DNA of 27,473 nucleotides from the NCBI GenBank assembly GCA_002778965.1, contig PEXX01000055.1, positions 1 to 27,473 of the forward strand, given 5' to 3'. The notes beneath the pieces were generated by a model that was not told the origin of the DNA, did not search any database, and was given only the letters and a program-made list of their open reading frames with translations. Below are positions 14,732 through 22,415 of the stretch, piece after piece. This DNA comes from Candidatus Kuenenbacteria bacterium CG08_land_8_20_14_0_20_37_23. GTDB lineage: Bacteria > Patescibacteriota > Patescibacteriia > UBA2196 > GWA2-42-15. The first letter of the stretch is position 1; each line of letters opens with the position of its first letter. A program made the position numbers and the translations under genes.

Positions 14732-15571
14732 GTGGCGATAAAATTTTACAAACCGACAACTTCAGCAAGACGCAGGACTTCCATCGTGTCATCTTTAGAT
14801 TTGACAAAAAAGGAACCTGAAAAGAAACTGACCATTCCAAAGAAACAACACGCGGGTAGAAATAACACCGGTAAAATAACAGTTAGGCACAGAGGTGGCG
14901 GAGTCAAAACGAGAATACGCTTGGTTGATTTTAAGCGAAACAAATTTGATGTTCCGGCAGTAGTTATAGCGATTGAATATGATCCGAACCGTTCAGCTAG
15001 AATCGCATTAATTAAATATGAAGACGGGGAAAAAAGTTATATATTAGCGCCGAGTAATTTGCAAATTGGCGATAGTGTAATGTCTTCGCAAAAAAAGATT
15101 GATATTAAAGATGGTTATAGGATGCCCTTGGAATTTATTCCGGCAGGTAGCATGGTATACAATGTTGAAATATCGCCGAATAGAGGCGGAGTTATATCAA
15201 GATCAGCAGGATCAGGAGTAGCTATTCAGGCGATAGAAGGCAAATTTGCGCAATTAAGAATGCCTTCCAGCGAAATAAGATTAGTGAGAAAAGAGTGTCT
15301 TGCGACAGTTGGGCAAGTGTCAAACATTGAGCATATGTTGGTGAGAATAGGAAAAGCCGGAAGATCCAGAAGAAAAGGCATTAGACCGACCGTGAGAGGA
15401 AAAGCAATGAATCCAGTTGACCATCCTCACGGAGGCGGTGAGGGCAGACATCCTATCGGGATGAAATATCCTAAAACATTGTGGGGCAAGCACGCGCTCG
15501 GCGTAAAAACCAGAAAGAAAAATAGATGGTCCAATAGAATGATATTGGAAAGAAGAAATAGGAGAAAATAA
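14732..15571 (+). CDS. rplB: 50S ribosomal protein L2
   Basis: L2, 279 residues, needed for subunit association and peptidyl transfer. It starts at GTG 14732 (MAIKFYKPTTSARR, the family N-terminus). Motifs are GRNNTGKITVRHRGGG (42-57), GSMVYNVEISPNRGG (139-153), RAGSG-type RSAGSGV (157-163) and the conserved DHPHGGGEG (230-238) near the active site. Length is normal. A GGAGG lies at 14702-14706, about 25 bases from the start, too far for a working Shine-Dalgarno sequence. Confidence 0.98.
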   Translation: MAIKFYKPTTSARRRTSIVSSLDLTKKEPEKKLTIPKKQHAGRNNTGKITVRHRGGGVKTRIRLVDFKRNKFDVPAVVIAIEYDPNRSARIALIKYEDGEKSYILAPSNLQIGDSVMSSQKKIDIKDGYRMPLEFIPAGSMVYNVEISPNRGGVISRSAGSGVAIQAIEGKFAQLRMPSSEIRLVRKECLATVGQVSNIEHMLVRIGKAGRSRRKGIRPTVRGKAMNPVDHPHGGGEGRHPIGMKYPKTLWGKHALGVKTRKKNRWSNRMILERRNRRK

Positions 15572-15595
15572 ATTATTTATTAATAAAATAATGAG

Positions 15596-15892
15596 ATGTC
15601 AAGAAGTTTAAAAAAAGGTCCATACATAGACTATAAACTGCTTAATAAAATAAAAAATATTAAGCAGGGCGATAAGACTGCGATAAAAACATGGTCAAGA
15701 AGTTCTACTATTGTCCCCGAAATGGTTGGTTTTACTTTTGGCGTGCATAACGGAAAACAGCACTTGCCTGTGCTTGTAGTAGAAAATATGGTTGGCCATA
15801 AATTAGGTGAATTTGCCGCGACAAGAAAATTTATCAGACATGGCGGTAAAATGCAGAAGGAGCAGGAAAAAGCCGCAGAGGAAAAACAATAG
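15596..15892 (+). CDS. rpsS: 30S ribosomal protein S19
   Basis: S19, 98 residues, part of the small-subunit head with S13. Family sequence is clear: MSRSLKKGPYIDYKLL, IKTWSRSSTIVPEMVGFTFG, VHNGKQHLPV and LGEFAATRKFIRHGG. A short charged tail (QKEQEKAAEEKQ) follows the core. It lies 24 bases after rplB and 21 before rplV, within one unit. Its normal partner S13 (rpsM) is not in the window. Confidence 0.98.
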   Translation: MSRSLKKGPYIDYKLLNKIKNIKQGDKTAIKTWSRSSTIVPEMVGFTFGVHNGKQHLPVLVVENMVGHKLGEFAATRKFIRHGGKMQKEQEKAAEEKQ

Positions 15893-15913
15893 AGTTTTTG
15901 AAATTATTTAATT

Positions 15914-16513
15914 ATGCAGGTTAAAGCACAACTTAGATATTTGCGCCAATCCCCAAGAAAAGTAAGAATGGTTTGCGACAGTTTGCGCGGAGTTGATGTT
16001 ATACAGGCTGAAAACAGACTAAGGCTGACAAACAAGAGCGCAGTTTTGCCGGTTTTAAGATTGATAAAATCAGCAGTTGCTAATGCTCTAAATAATGATA
16101 AACTTGAAAAGGATAATTTATTTATCAAAGAAATCAGAGTTAATCAGGGGCCGATGCTCAAAAGATGGAGAGCTAGAGCTTATGGAAGGGCTGCGTCAAT
16201 ACAGAAAAAATCGTCTCATGTTTTTATTATTATTGAAGAAAAAGTTCCGAGTAAAAAATCCAAAAAAGAAAAAAAGCAGGCTGATTTTGAGACAAAAATT
16301 GTCCGCTCTTATGATGATGCCAAGGCGTTTGCGAAAAAAGACGACGGGAAAACAGGAACTGAAAACAAATCAGTGGAATATAGCGAGGACAAAGAGGATG
16401 AAGAAATGCTTAATGCAGGTCGCATTGCTAAAGACAAACATAAGCAGCACTTGGACAAAAGCAGGCAAAAAACAGGATGGAGGGGAAGAATATTCAGAAG
16501 GAAAGCAGATTAA
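15914..16513 (+). CDS. rplV: 50S ribosomal protein L22 with long C-terminal extension
   Basis: The L22 core (residues 1-110) is typical: LRYLRQSPRKVRMVCDSLRG, ALNNDKLEKDNL, and the tunnel hairpin region VNQGPMLKRWRARAYGRAA (77-95). About 89 residues follow, lysine-rich then acidic (SEDKEDEEE-like) and finally basic, ending WRGRIFRRKAD. E. coli L22 has 110 residues. Extensions of this kind are known from CPR genomes by memory, not checked. The tail is probably flexible on the ribosome surface and has no recognised domain. Confidence 0.95.
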   Translation: MQVKAQLRYLRQSPRKVRMVCDSLRGVDVIQAENRLRLTNKSAVLPVLRLIKSAVANALNNDKLEKDNLFIKEIRVNQGPMLKRWRARAYGRAASIQKKSSHVFIIIEEKVPSKKSKKEKKQADFETKIVRSYDDAKAFAKKDDGKTGTENKSVEYSEDKEDEEMLNAGRIAKDKHKQHLDKSRQKTGWRGRIFRRKAD

Positions 16514-16554
16514 ATTAGTTAGAAACACATTTAAGATTTTAATTTAATAATCGC

Positions 16555-17196
16555 ATGGGACAAAAAATCAATCCAAAACTATTTAGAATGGGACAATCCG
16601 TAAGCTGGAGCGGCAAGTGGTTTGCTGAGCGAAAAAAGTATGTTGAGTATTTGAAACAAGATACGGCTATAAACAAATTATTAGCTGGCAAGTTCAAAGA
16701 AGCGGGAGTTGATAAGATTGAGATAGAGAGAAATACCGATACATTGAATATTATTATAAATTCTTCCAGGCCAGGCGTTGTTATTGGCAAGGGCGGGGCT
16801 GGCATAGAAGAATTAAAGAAGATGATTAGTAAGAAAATAGTCAAAGATGAGAAGAAAAAAATTGAAATAAATATCAGAGAGGTGTCAAAACCGAACTTAT
16901 CAGCGAATATTGTTGCGCAAAATGTAGCGACGGAACTTGAAAGAAGGGTGCCATATAGAAGAGTAATGAAAAGAAATATGGAATTGGTAATGAAAGCCGG
17001 AGCAAAGGGAGTGAAGGTTATTTGTTCGGGACGCCTAGGCGGAGTGGATATAGCGAGAAGAGAAACATTATCTCAAGGCAAAATTCCTTTACATACCATG
17101 CGCGCGGATATTGATTATTCAAGATTAGCCGCAAGGACAACTTACGGGGCTATTGGAGTAAAGGTCTGGATATATAAAGGTGAGGTATTTGAATAA
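16555..17196 (+). CDS. rpsC: 30S ribosomal protein S3
   Basis: S3, 213 residues, at the mRNA entry of the small subunit. It starts MGQKINPKLFRMG. The KH-type RNA-binding motif is GVVIGKGG (74-81), followed by the C-terminal domain with ERRVPYRRVMKR, GAKGVKVICSGRLGGVDIAR and IPLHTMRADIDY, ending GVKVWIYKGEVFE. Length is slightly below the E. coli 233, with a short C-terminus. The start context is AATAATCGCATG with no Shine-Dalgarno sequence. Confidence 0.98.
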   Translation: MGQKINPKLFRMGQSVSWSGKWFAERKKYVEYLKQDTAINKLLAGKFKEAGVDKIEIERNTDTLNIIINSSRPGVVIGKGGAGIEELKKMISKKIVKDEKKKIEINIREVSKPNLSANIVAQNVATELERRVPYRRVMKRNMELVMKAGAKGVKVICSGRLGGVDIARRETLSQGKIPLHTMRADIDYSRLAARTTYGAIGVKVWIYKGEVFE

Positions 17197-17258
17197 AGCG
17201 AACGGCAGTTTAAGGTTGCTGAAAGCGTAAATTTTGAGTGAATAAAAATATTAAAATT

Positions 17259-17669
17259 ATGTTGTCACCCAAGAAAATGAAACATAGAAAATGGCATAAA
17301 GTAGCTGGCACGTCAGGCAGAGTCGCTTCGCGCAACCAAAAAATAAGTTTTGGCAGCGCTGGAATGAAAGCAATGACAAGTGGCTGGGTAAATGCGAGAG
17401 AAATAGAAGCTGTGCGTCGCGTTCTGGTTCGTTTCACGCGCAAAGGCGGTAGAATTTGGGCTAGAATCTTCCCGTATAAGCCGATAACAGCTAAGGGCGG
17501 GGAAGTAGGCATGGGCAAGGGCAAAGGCGTTGTTGACCATTATGTGGCGTCAGTTTTGCCAGGGATGGTATTGTTTGAAATGGATGGCATAACAATGGAC
17601 AAAATGAAGGAAGCTATGAAACTTGGCGGCCACAAATTAAGCGTTAGAACAAAATTCGTCACAAAATAG
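17259..17669 (+). CDS. rplP: 50S ribosomal protein L16
   Basis: L16, 136 residues, beside the A-site tRNA and important in late 50S assembly. The ATG at 17259 gives MLSPKKMKHRKWHK, equivalent to the family start, and exactly the E. coli length. A GTG seven codons upstream (17238) is in frame but not needed. Motifs are REIEAVRRVLVRFTRKGGRI, IFPYKPITAKGGEVGMGKGK and VLPGMVLFEMDG. It lies between rpsC and rpmC in the standard order. Confidence 0.97.
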   Translation: MLSPKKMKHRKWHKVAGTSGRVASRNQKISFGSAGMKAMTSGWVNAREIEAVRRVLVRFTRKGGRIWARIFPYKPITAKGGEVGMGKGKGVVDHYVASVLPGMVLFEMDGITMDKMKEAMKLGGHKLSVRTKFVTK

Positions 17670-17683
17670 ATAATTTTTATTTT

Positions 17684-17920
17684 ATGAAGTTTAAAGAATT
17701 GGTGACAAAAAATAAAAAAGAGCTTGAACGGTCACTCTTGGAATTGAAAGAGAAATTGAGAGAAATGAGGTTTAAGGTGGCGCAAAGACAGTTGAGAAAA
17801 GTGCATGAGATAAAAACAACAAGGCGAGATGTCGCGCGTATTGAAACCGCGCTATATAGCATTGGCGCGAAGACGGACGAAAGCCGAAAATCAAAAATTA
17901 GCAATACGAAAATAATATAA
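17684..17920 (+). CDS. rpmC: 50S ribosomal protein L29
   Basis: L29, 78 residues, two long helices near the tunnel exit next to L23. The pattern KFKELVTKNKKELERSLLEL, LREMRFKVAQRQLRKVHEI and RRDVARIETAL is diagnostic. A short polar tail after residue 62 exceeds the usual 63. It ends one base before the rpsQ start codon, so the two are translationally close. Confidence 0.95.
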   Translation: MKFKELVTKNKKELERSLLELKEKLREMRFKVAQRQLRKVHEIKTTRRDVARIETALYSIGAKTDESRKSKISNTKII

Positions 17921-17921
17921 C

Positions 17922-18224
17922 ATGGAAATAATACAACAAGCCAATAAAATAGAAAGAAAAAAAACAAAGCGCATTTTTAACGGTACGGTGGTTTCTGATA
18001 AAATGGATAAAACCATCATTGCCGCTGTTTTCAGAACAAAAATTAATTTGAAGTATAAGAAAAGATATAGAGTGACAAAAAGATATAAAGTGCATGACGA
18101 GCATAATCAATACAAAGTCGGAGATAAGGTCAAATTTGAAGAATGCAGGCCATTGTCAAAAGAAAAGAAGTGGAGAGTTGTAAATTTGATTGGATTGAAC
18201 ACGAAGACCGCAGTTAAAAATTAG
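17922..18224 (+). CDS. rpsQ: 30S ribosomal protein S17
   Basis: S17, 100 residues, an early 16S-binding OB-fold protein. The core runs FNGTVVSDKMDKTIIAAVFR, KRYRVTKRYKVHDEHNQYKV, GDKVKFEECRPLSKEKKWRV. About 14 extra residues precede the core (MEIIQQANKIERKK). The ATG follows the rpmC stop by one base. It is the last gene of the classical S10 order; the spc genes continue without a visible terminator. Confidence 0.97.
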   Translation: MEIIQQANKIERKKTKRIFNGTVVSDKMDKTIIAAVFRTKINLKYKKRYRVTKRYKVHDEHNQYKVGDKVKFEECRPLSKEKKWRVVNLIGLNTKTAVKN

Positions 18225-18281
18225 GATTTTTATTCATAATCAGATTGCCTGAAGTTATAAAAATTATAAATAGTAAATAAT

Positions 18282-18653
18282 ATGTTGCAAGAGAGATCAA
18301 TATTAAAATCAGCTGATAATTCTGGAGCTAGACGCCTGCAGATTATTCGCGTTCTCGGCGGATATAGAAAGCGATTCGCCCGCGTCGGGGACATTGTAAC
18401 AGTAGCAATTAAAGAAGCTGACGCTCATACTCAAGTTAAAAAAGGCACAGTGGCTCACGCTGTTATAGTAAGGACGCGCAAAGAAACCAGGCGGCCAAGC
18501 GGTATTTATGTAAGATTTGATGATAATGCGGCGGTTTTAATTGATAGAAAATCAAAAGAAATGAAAGGCACGAGAATTTTTGGTCCGGTTGCCAGAGAAT
18601 TGCGCGCTCAAGGCTTTAACAAGATTATTTCTTTGGCGCCGGAGGTATTGTAA
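18282..18653 (+). CDS. rplN: 50S ribosomal protein L14
   Basis: L14, 123 residues, a conserved five-stranded barrel forming bridge B8 and the target of RsfS. Sequence is typical: SILKSADNSGARRLQIIRVLGG, VGDIVTVAIKEA, KKGTVAHAVIVRTRKETRR, NAAVLIDRKSKEMKGTRIFGPVARELR. Length matches the family. The start ATG 18282 begins MLQERS, close to the usual MIQ. It lies 57 bases after rpsQ. Confidence 0.98.
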   Translation: MLQERSILKSADNSGARRLQIIRVLGGYRKRFARVGDIVTVAIKEADAHTQVKKGTVAHAVIVRTRKETRRPSGIYVRFDDNAAVLIDRKSKEMKGTRIFGPVARELRAQGFNKIISLAPEVL

Positions 18654-18664
18654 TTTTAAAAAAT

Positions 18665-18994
18665 ATGAGAATTAAAAAAGGTGATACAGTGAAAATACTA
18701 ACTGGGAAAGACAAAGGCAAGTCTGGCAAGGTTTTGAATATTTTAGTATTGGAAAAGAGGATTGCCGTTGAAGGATTGAATCTGAAATATAAACACGTGC
18801 GGCCAAAACGTTCAGGCGAGAAAGGGCAAAGAATAATGTTTCCGTCTCTTATTGATTCGTCAAACGTAATGTTGGTGTGTCCAAAATGCGGCAAAACGAC
18901 GCGCGTCGGTGTCAAAGTGGCCAGTAAAAGGACCGAGACCAAGAGAGACAAAAGGCAGAGAGAGTGCAAGAAATGCAAAGCCATTATCACTTAA
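18665..18994 (+). CDS. rplX: 50S ribosomal protein L24 with zinc-ribbon C-terminus
   Basis: L24, 109 residues, an assembly initiator near the exit tunnel. The KOW motif is at the start (MRIKKGDTVKILTGKDKGKSG), followed by VEGLNLKYKHVRP. The C-terminal part has two cysteine pairs, VCPKCGK (Cys72/75) and ECKKCKA (Cys101/104), forming a probable zinc ribbon. Many bacterial L24 proteins retain only traces of this. It lies 11 bases after rplN. Confidence 0.97.
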   Translation: MRIKKGDTVKILTGKDKGKSGKVLNILVLEKRIAVEGLNLKYKHVRPKRSGEKGQRIMFPSLIDSSNVMLVCPKCGKTTRVGVKVASKRTETKRDKRQRECKKCKAIIT

Positions 18995-19033
18995 TCGTTG
19001 ATTGATCAAAAATAAAGTTTATTTAAATGTTTT

Positions 19034-19576
19034 ATGAACAGTTTAAAAGAAAAATACATAAAAGAAGTTATACCCAAAATGAGAGAAAAATTTGGATATA
19101 AAAATGATCTGGCTGTGCCAAAACTTGTCAAAGCTGTTTTGAACGCGCGTATTTCAGCTTCTAAAAATGACAAGAATTATTTGGATTTGGTCAGCAATAC
19201 ATTATCAAGAATCAGCGGGCAGAAAGCATTATTTACCAAGGCGAGACAGTCAATATCGTCATTCAAGATTAGGGAGGGTGATGTTGTTGGAGTAAAAACA
19301 ACGATAAGGCAAGAAAGAATGTATAGCTTTTTGATGAAACTTATCAATTTGGCACTTCCAAATGTAAGAGATTTTCACGGTGTTGATATTAAAAATATTG
19401 ATGACAGCGGGAATCTGACGATTGGTTTTTGCGAGCATATTGTTTTTCCGGAAATCAGCACTGACGAGGTGGAGAATCTGCATGGGTTGGAGGTAACAGT
19501 CGTGACAACCGCGAAAACTAGACATGAAGGGCAGGAATTATTGAGATTGCTCGGTTTTCCATTTAAGAAAAAATAG
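19034..19576 (+). CDS. rplE: 50S ribosomal protein L5
   Basis: L5, 180 residues, the main 5S rRNA-binding protein. Features are LKEKYIKEVIPKMREKFGY at the start, KLVKAVLNARIS, ALFTKARQSISSFKIREGD, VGVKTTIRQERMYSFLMKLI, LPNVRDFHG and TTAKTRHEGQELLRLLGFPF at the end. Length matches E. coli (179). It lies 39 bases after rplX and 55 before rpsN. Confidence 0.98.
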   Translation: MNSLKEKYIKEVIPKMREKFGYKNDLAVPKLVKAVLNARISASKNDKNYLDLVSNTLSRISGQKALFTKARQSISSFKIREGDVVGVKTTIRQERMYSFLMKLINLALPNVRDFHGVDIKNIDDSGNLTIGFCEHIVFPEISTDEVENLHGLEVTVVTTAKTRHEGQELLRLLGFPFKKK

Positions 19577-19631
19577 ATTTTAGCATTTATGTTTTCGCAG
19601 TAAGCCGGATAACAATTATTGAATCAAATTT

Positions 19632-19817
19632 ATGGCAGATAAATCAAAAATAGAAAAAAGCAAAAAAAAGCCGTTATTTAGCACAAGAATTGTGAGGCGC
19701 TGTTGGCGTTGCGGAAGAAATAGGGGATATATGCGCAAATTTGGGTTGTGCAGAATTTGTTTCAGGGAATTGGCGAACAAAGGCGCTTTGCCGGGAGTAA
19801 CGAGATCTTCCTGGTAA
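19632..19817 (+). CDS. rpsN: 30S ribosomal protein S14, zinc type
   Basis: S14 of 61 residues with four cysteines, CWRCGR (Cys24/27) and CRICF (Cys40/43). This is the zinc-binding short form (type Z) rather than the long zinc-free form. RNRGYMRKFGLCRICFRELA and LPGVTRSSW match the family. It assembles late into the head beside S3 and S10. The initial 14 residues are lysine-rich. Confidence 0.97.
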   Translation: MADKSKIEKSKKKPLFSTRIVRRCWRCGRNRGYMRKFGLCRICFRELANKGALPGVTRSSW

Positions 19818-19874
19818 GTATTATGAAAGAGTCGTCGCGCGGCAAAATTGATATTTTATCTTTATATTATTTTT

Positions 19875-20315
19875 ATGAGAACAGATCCGATAGCAGATAT
19901 GTTAACAAGAATTAGGAACGCGCAAGCAGTCAAAAAAGCTGAAGTTGTTTTGCCATATTCAAAACTGAAGATGTCAATTTTAAATTTATTTGAGGAAGAG
20001 GGCTGGATCGCGAAAGTTGAGAATAATTTTCCCGGAGTCAACCAAGCTAAATCGGTTGTAAACAACAAAGACGCGTTGGCAAAGTTTGCGAGCATTAAAG
20101 TGATAATCAAATATGATAGCGACGGTACTCCAAAAATAAGTTCAATCAATAGAATAAGCAAGCCCGGCAAAAGAGTTTACGCTGATAAGGACAATATTCC
20201 TGTGGTTTTGAATTATCTTGGCATGGCGATCATCTCAACATCGCAAGGATTGATGACTGACAAAGAAGCCAGAAAGAAAAAAATTGGAGGAGAGGTAATT
20301 TGTGAAATATATTAA
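19875..20315 (+). CDS. rpsH: 30S ribosomal protein S8
   Basis: S8, 146 residues, a primary 16S binder in the platform. The ATG at 19875 gives the family start MRTDPIADMLTRIRNAQ; a TTG nine codons upstream is rejected. KISSINRISKPGKRVYADKD and the C-terminal LGMAIISTSQGLMTDKEARK are conserved. About 15 more residues than in E. coli lie in the middle (NFPGVNQAKSVVNNKDALAK). In E. coli S8 represses the spc operon; no matching target is evident here. Confidence 0.97.
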   Translation: MRTDPIADMLTRIRNAQAVKKAEVVLPYSKLKMSILNLFEEEGWIAKVENNFPGVNQAKSVVNNKDALAKFASIKVIIKYDSDGTPKISSINRISKPGKRVYADKDNIPVVLNYLGMAIISTSQGLMTDKEARKKKIGGEVICEIY

Positions 20316-20364
20316 TTATTTATTTTGTTTGTTTATAAATTCGCGCGATATTTAATTGTATTAT

Positions 20365-20916
20365 ATGTCTAGAATCGGTAAAAAAATAGTGACCATGCCA
20401 AGCGGCGTTACAGTCAAAATTGATGGGCAGACTGTTATGGCAAAAGGGCCTAAAGGAGAACTTGCATACAATGTGCATCCTATTATTAAAATCGTAAAAA
20501 ATGATGATGGTTTGCTTCTCACGGCCGGCAATCCAGAAGATAGGAAAGAGAAAGAGATTTGGGGGACAAACAGACAGATGGTGAATAATATCATTATCGG
20601 AGTAAGCGCGGGATACAGAAGAGAATTGGAGATCAATGGGGTTGGTTATAAGGCTGAAATCAAAGATCAAGTATTAATACTGCACGTTGGCTATTCGCAT
20701 GCCGTTCGTTTTGATTTGCCGCAAGGCATAACTGGGAAAGTTGAGAAAAATGTGATAACATTGGATGGCATAGACAAACAATTACTTGGCGAAACATCGG
20801 CGAGAATAAGAAAAATAAGAAAACCGGAACCGTATAAGGGCAAAGGGATAAAATATATGGAAGAAATTATAAAGAGAAAGGCAGGGAAACAGGTCAAGGG
20901 AGCAGAAGGAAAATAG
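20365..20916 (+). CDS. rplF: 50S ribosomal protein L6
   Basis: L6, 183 residues, two repeated folds near the factor-binding site. The ATG at 20365 gives MSRIGKKIVTMPSGVTVKID, the normal start; an upstream TTG is not used. Conserved parts are VKGPKGEL-type AKGPKGELAY, REKEIWGTNRQMVNN-type KEIWGTNRQMVNN, LEINGVGYKAE, VGYSHAV and the end RKPEPYKGKGIKYMEE. Length is normal. Confidence 0.97.
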   Translation: MSRIGKKIVTMPSGVTVKIDGQTVMAKGPKGELAYNVHPIIKIVKNDDGLLLTAGNPEDRKEKEIWGTNRQMVNNIIIGVSAGYRRELEINGVGYKAEIKDQVLILHVGYSHAVRFDLPQGITGKVEKNVITLDGIDKQLLGETSARIRKIRKPEPYKGKGIKYMEEIIKRKAGKQVKGAEGK

Positions 20917-20988
20917 TATGGAAAGCTACAAATTTTCATTGTACTGTTGGGCATTATTGGCTGTTTTTAGTTAAACTATTTATTTTAT

Positions 20989-21345
20989 ATGAAAGACATA
21001 AATAAAGCAAAATTAGCGGCAAAGAAGCGCAGGCAGGCAAGAGTCAAGGCTAAGATTTTTGGCACCGAAAAATTGCCTAGGCTAAGAGTTTCCAAGAGTT
21101 TGAAGCATGTTTTTTTGCAATTAATTGATGATTGCAAAGGCAGAACTTTGACAAGCGCGCACAGCAAGCAATTAGCGGCAAAAGGAAAAAAGACGGAAAT
21201 ATCCTTTAAGACAGGCGAGTTGCTGGCGCAGAAGGCGATGGCGGCCGGGATAAAGAGATGTGTTTTTGACCGCGGCGGGCATATATACCACGGTGTCATC
21301 AGACAAGCCGCTGAAGGCGCGAGAAAGGCGGGTTTGAAATTTTAA
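20989..21345 (+). CDS. rplR: 50S ribosomal protein L18
   Basis: L18, 118 residues, binds 5S rRNA together with L5. RLRVSKSLKHVFLQLIDD, the GELLAQKAMAAGIKRCVFDR region and the ending YHGVIRQAAEGARKAGLKF are family hallmarks. Length equals the usual 117-120. It follows rplF after a 72-base gap with no gene and precedes rpsE by 25 bases. Confidence 0.98.
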   Translation: MKDINKAKLAAKKRRQARVKAKIFGTEKLPRLRVSKSLKHVFLQLIDDCKGRTLTSAHSKQLAAKGKKTEISFKTGELLAQKAMAAGIKRCVFDRGGHIYHGVIRQAAEGARKAGLKF

Positions 21346-21370
21346 ATTTATTTTTTTAAATATATAATTT

Positions 21371-21868
21371 ATGATTGGGAAAGACGCAAAAGAGGCTAAA
21401 GGCAAAAGCAAAAATATCAAAAGAAGGGATAAACAGGCTGAACCAAAAGAGTTTGAACAGCGCCTGGCGGATTTAGCGCGCGTGACGCGCGTGACGCGCG
21501 GCGGCAAACGATTGAGTTTCCGCGCATGTATTGTTATTGGCGACAGAAAAGGCAAAGTAGGCTACGGAATAGCCAAGGGGTCTGACGTTACTATCGCCAT
21601 CAATAAGGCTGTGGTACAGGCGAAAAAGAAATTATTTCAGCCAAAGATAAAGTCAGGCTCCATTGCGCATGAGATAAGGGAGAAATTTGGAGCGGCTCAA
21701 ATTATTTTGCGTCCGGCAAAAAAAGGCAGAGGTATTATCGCTGGAGGAGCGGTACGCAGCGTGCTGGAACTGGCTGGTTATGAAGACGCGATGGCAAAAA
21801 TAATTGGATCCAAAAACAAGATCAATAATGTAAAAGCGACATACAATGCCTTGCGGAGATTGAAGTAG
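21371..21868 (+). CDS. rpsE: 30S ribosomal protein S5
   Basis: S5, 165 residues, at the mRNA entry and important for accuracy. The double-stranded RNA-binding-like core is clear: RVTRVTRGGKRLSFRACIVI, GDRKGKVGYGIAKGSDV, HEIREKFGAAQIILRPA and GGAVRSVLELAGYED. The Val-Thr-Arg repeat in the loop where spectinomycin acts in E. coli is encoded by a perfect 9-base tandem repeat, GTGACGCGC (21482-21499). No rpmD follows: L30 is missing between rpsE and rplO. Confidence 0.97.
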   Translation: MIGKDAKEAKGKSKNIKRRDKQAEPKEFEQRLADLARVTRVTRGGKRLSFRACIVIGDRKGKVGYGIAKGSDVTIAINKAVVQAKKKLFQPKIKSGSIAHEIREKFGAAQIILRPAKKGRGIIAGGAVRSVLELAGYEDAMAKIIGSKNKINNVKATYNALRRLK

Positions 21869-21950
21869 TTTTTTTGTTTTTTGGCATTCTGTTTTTTTCA
21901 AATTTTTTATTTTAGATTTTGGGTTTAGCAAACATAATTTCATCTAATTT

Positions 21951-22388
21951 ATGACATTATTTTTACATACAATCAAACCATCGGCCGCGGCAAAGAAGAA
22001 GAAGAAGAAGCAAGTGGGCCGAGGAGGTAAACGCGGAACTTACAGCGGCCGCGGGGGCAAGGGTCAGCGTGCGAGATCAGGCGGCAAAAGCGGTTCTAAA
22101 AGAAGAGGCATGAGACAGCTCATGGAAACAACTCATAAACTAAGGGGTTTTAAATCAAAAAAGAAAAAGCCAGAAATAATAAATTTGGCGGATTTTGATG
22201 GGAAATTCAAGAGTGGAGACAAGATCACTAATGTTGTTTTACTAAGAAAAGGATTGGTTGATAGAACTAAAAATGGAGTCAAGATTTTGGGCAATGGAGA
22301 AATTAATATAAAATTGGAAATCAGCGGATGCATGGTGAGCCGAGCGGCCAAAGAGAAGATTGAGAAAGCCGGCGGGAAAGTAAACTAA
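21951..22388 (+). CDS. rplO: 50S ribosomal protein L15
   Basis: L15, 145 residues, a late-assembling 50S protein. The glycine/arginine-rich N-terminal tail (VGRGGKRGTYSGRGGKGQRA, about 22-41) threads into 23S rRNA. The globular part ends ISGCMVSRAAKEKIEKAGGKV. An early lysine run (KKKKKK) follows LHTIKPSAAA. It lies directly after rpsE because rpmD is absent; the 82-base gap is T-rich and empty. Confidence 0.96.
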   Translation: MTLFLHTIKPSAAAKKKKKKQVGRGGKRGTYSGRGGKGQRARSGGKSGSKRRGMRQLMETTHKLRGFKSKKKKPEIINLADFDGKFKSGDKITNVVLLRKGLVDRTKNGVKILGNGEINIKLEISGCMVSRAAKEKIEKAGGKVN

Positions 22389-22415
22389 GGGGGCCAGATT
22401 TGATTTGATTATTTT

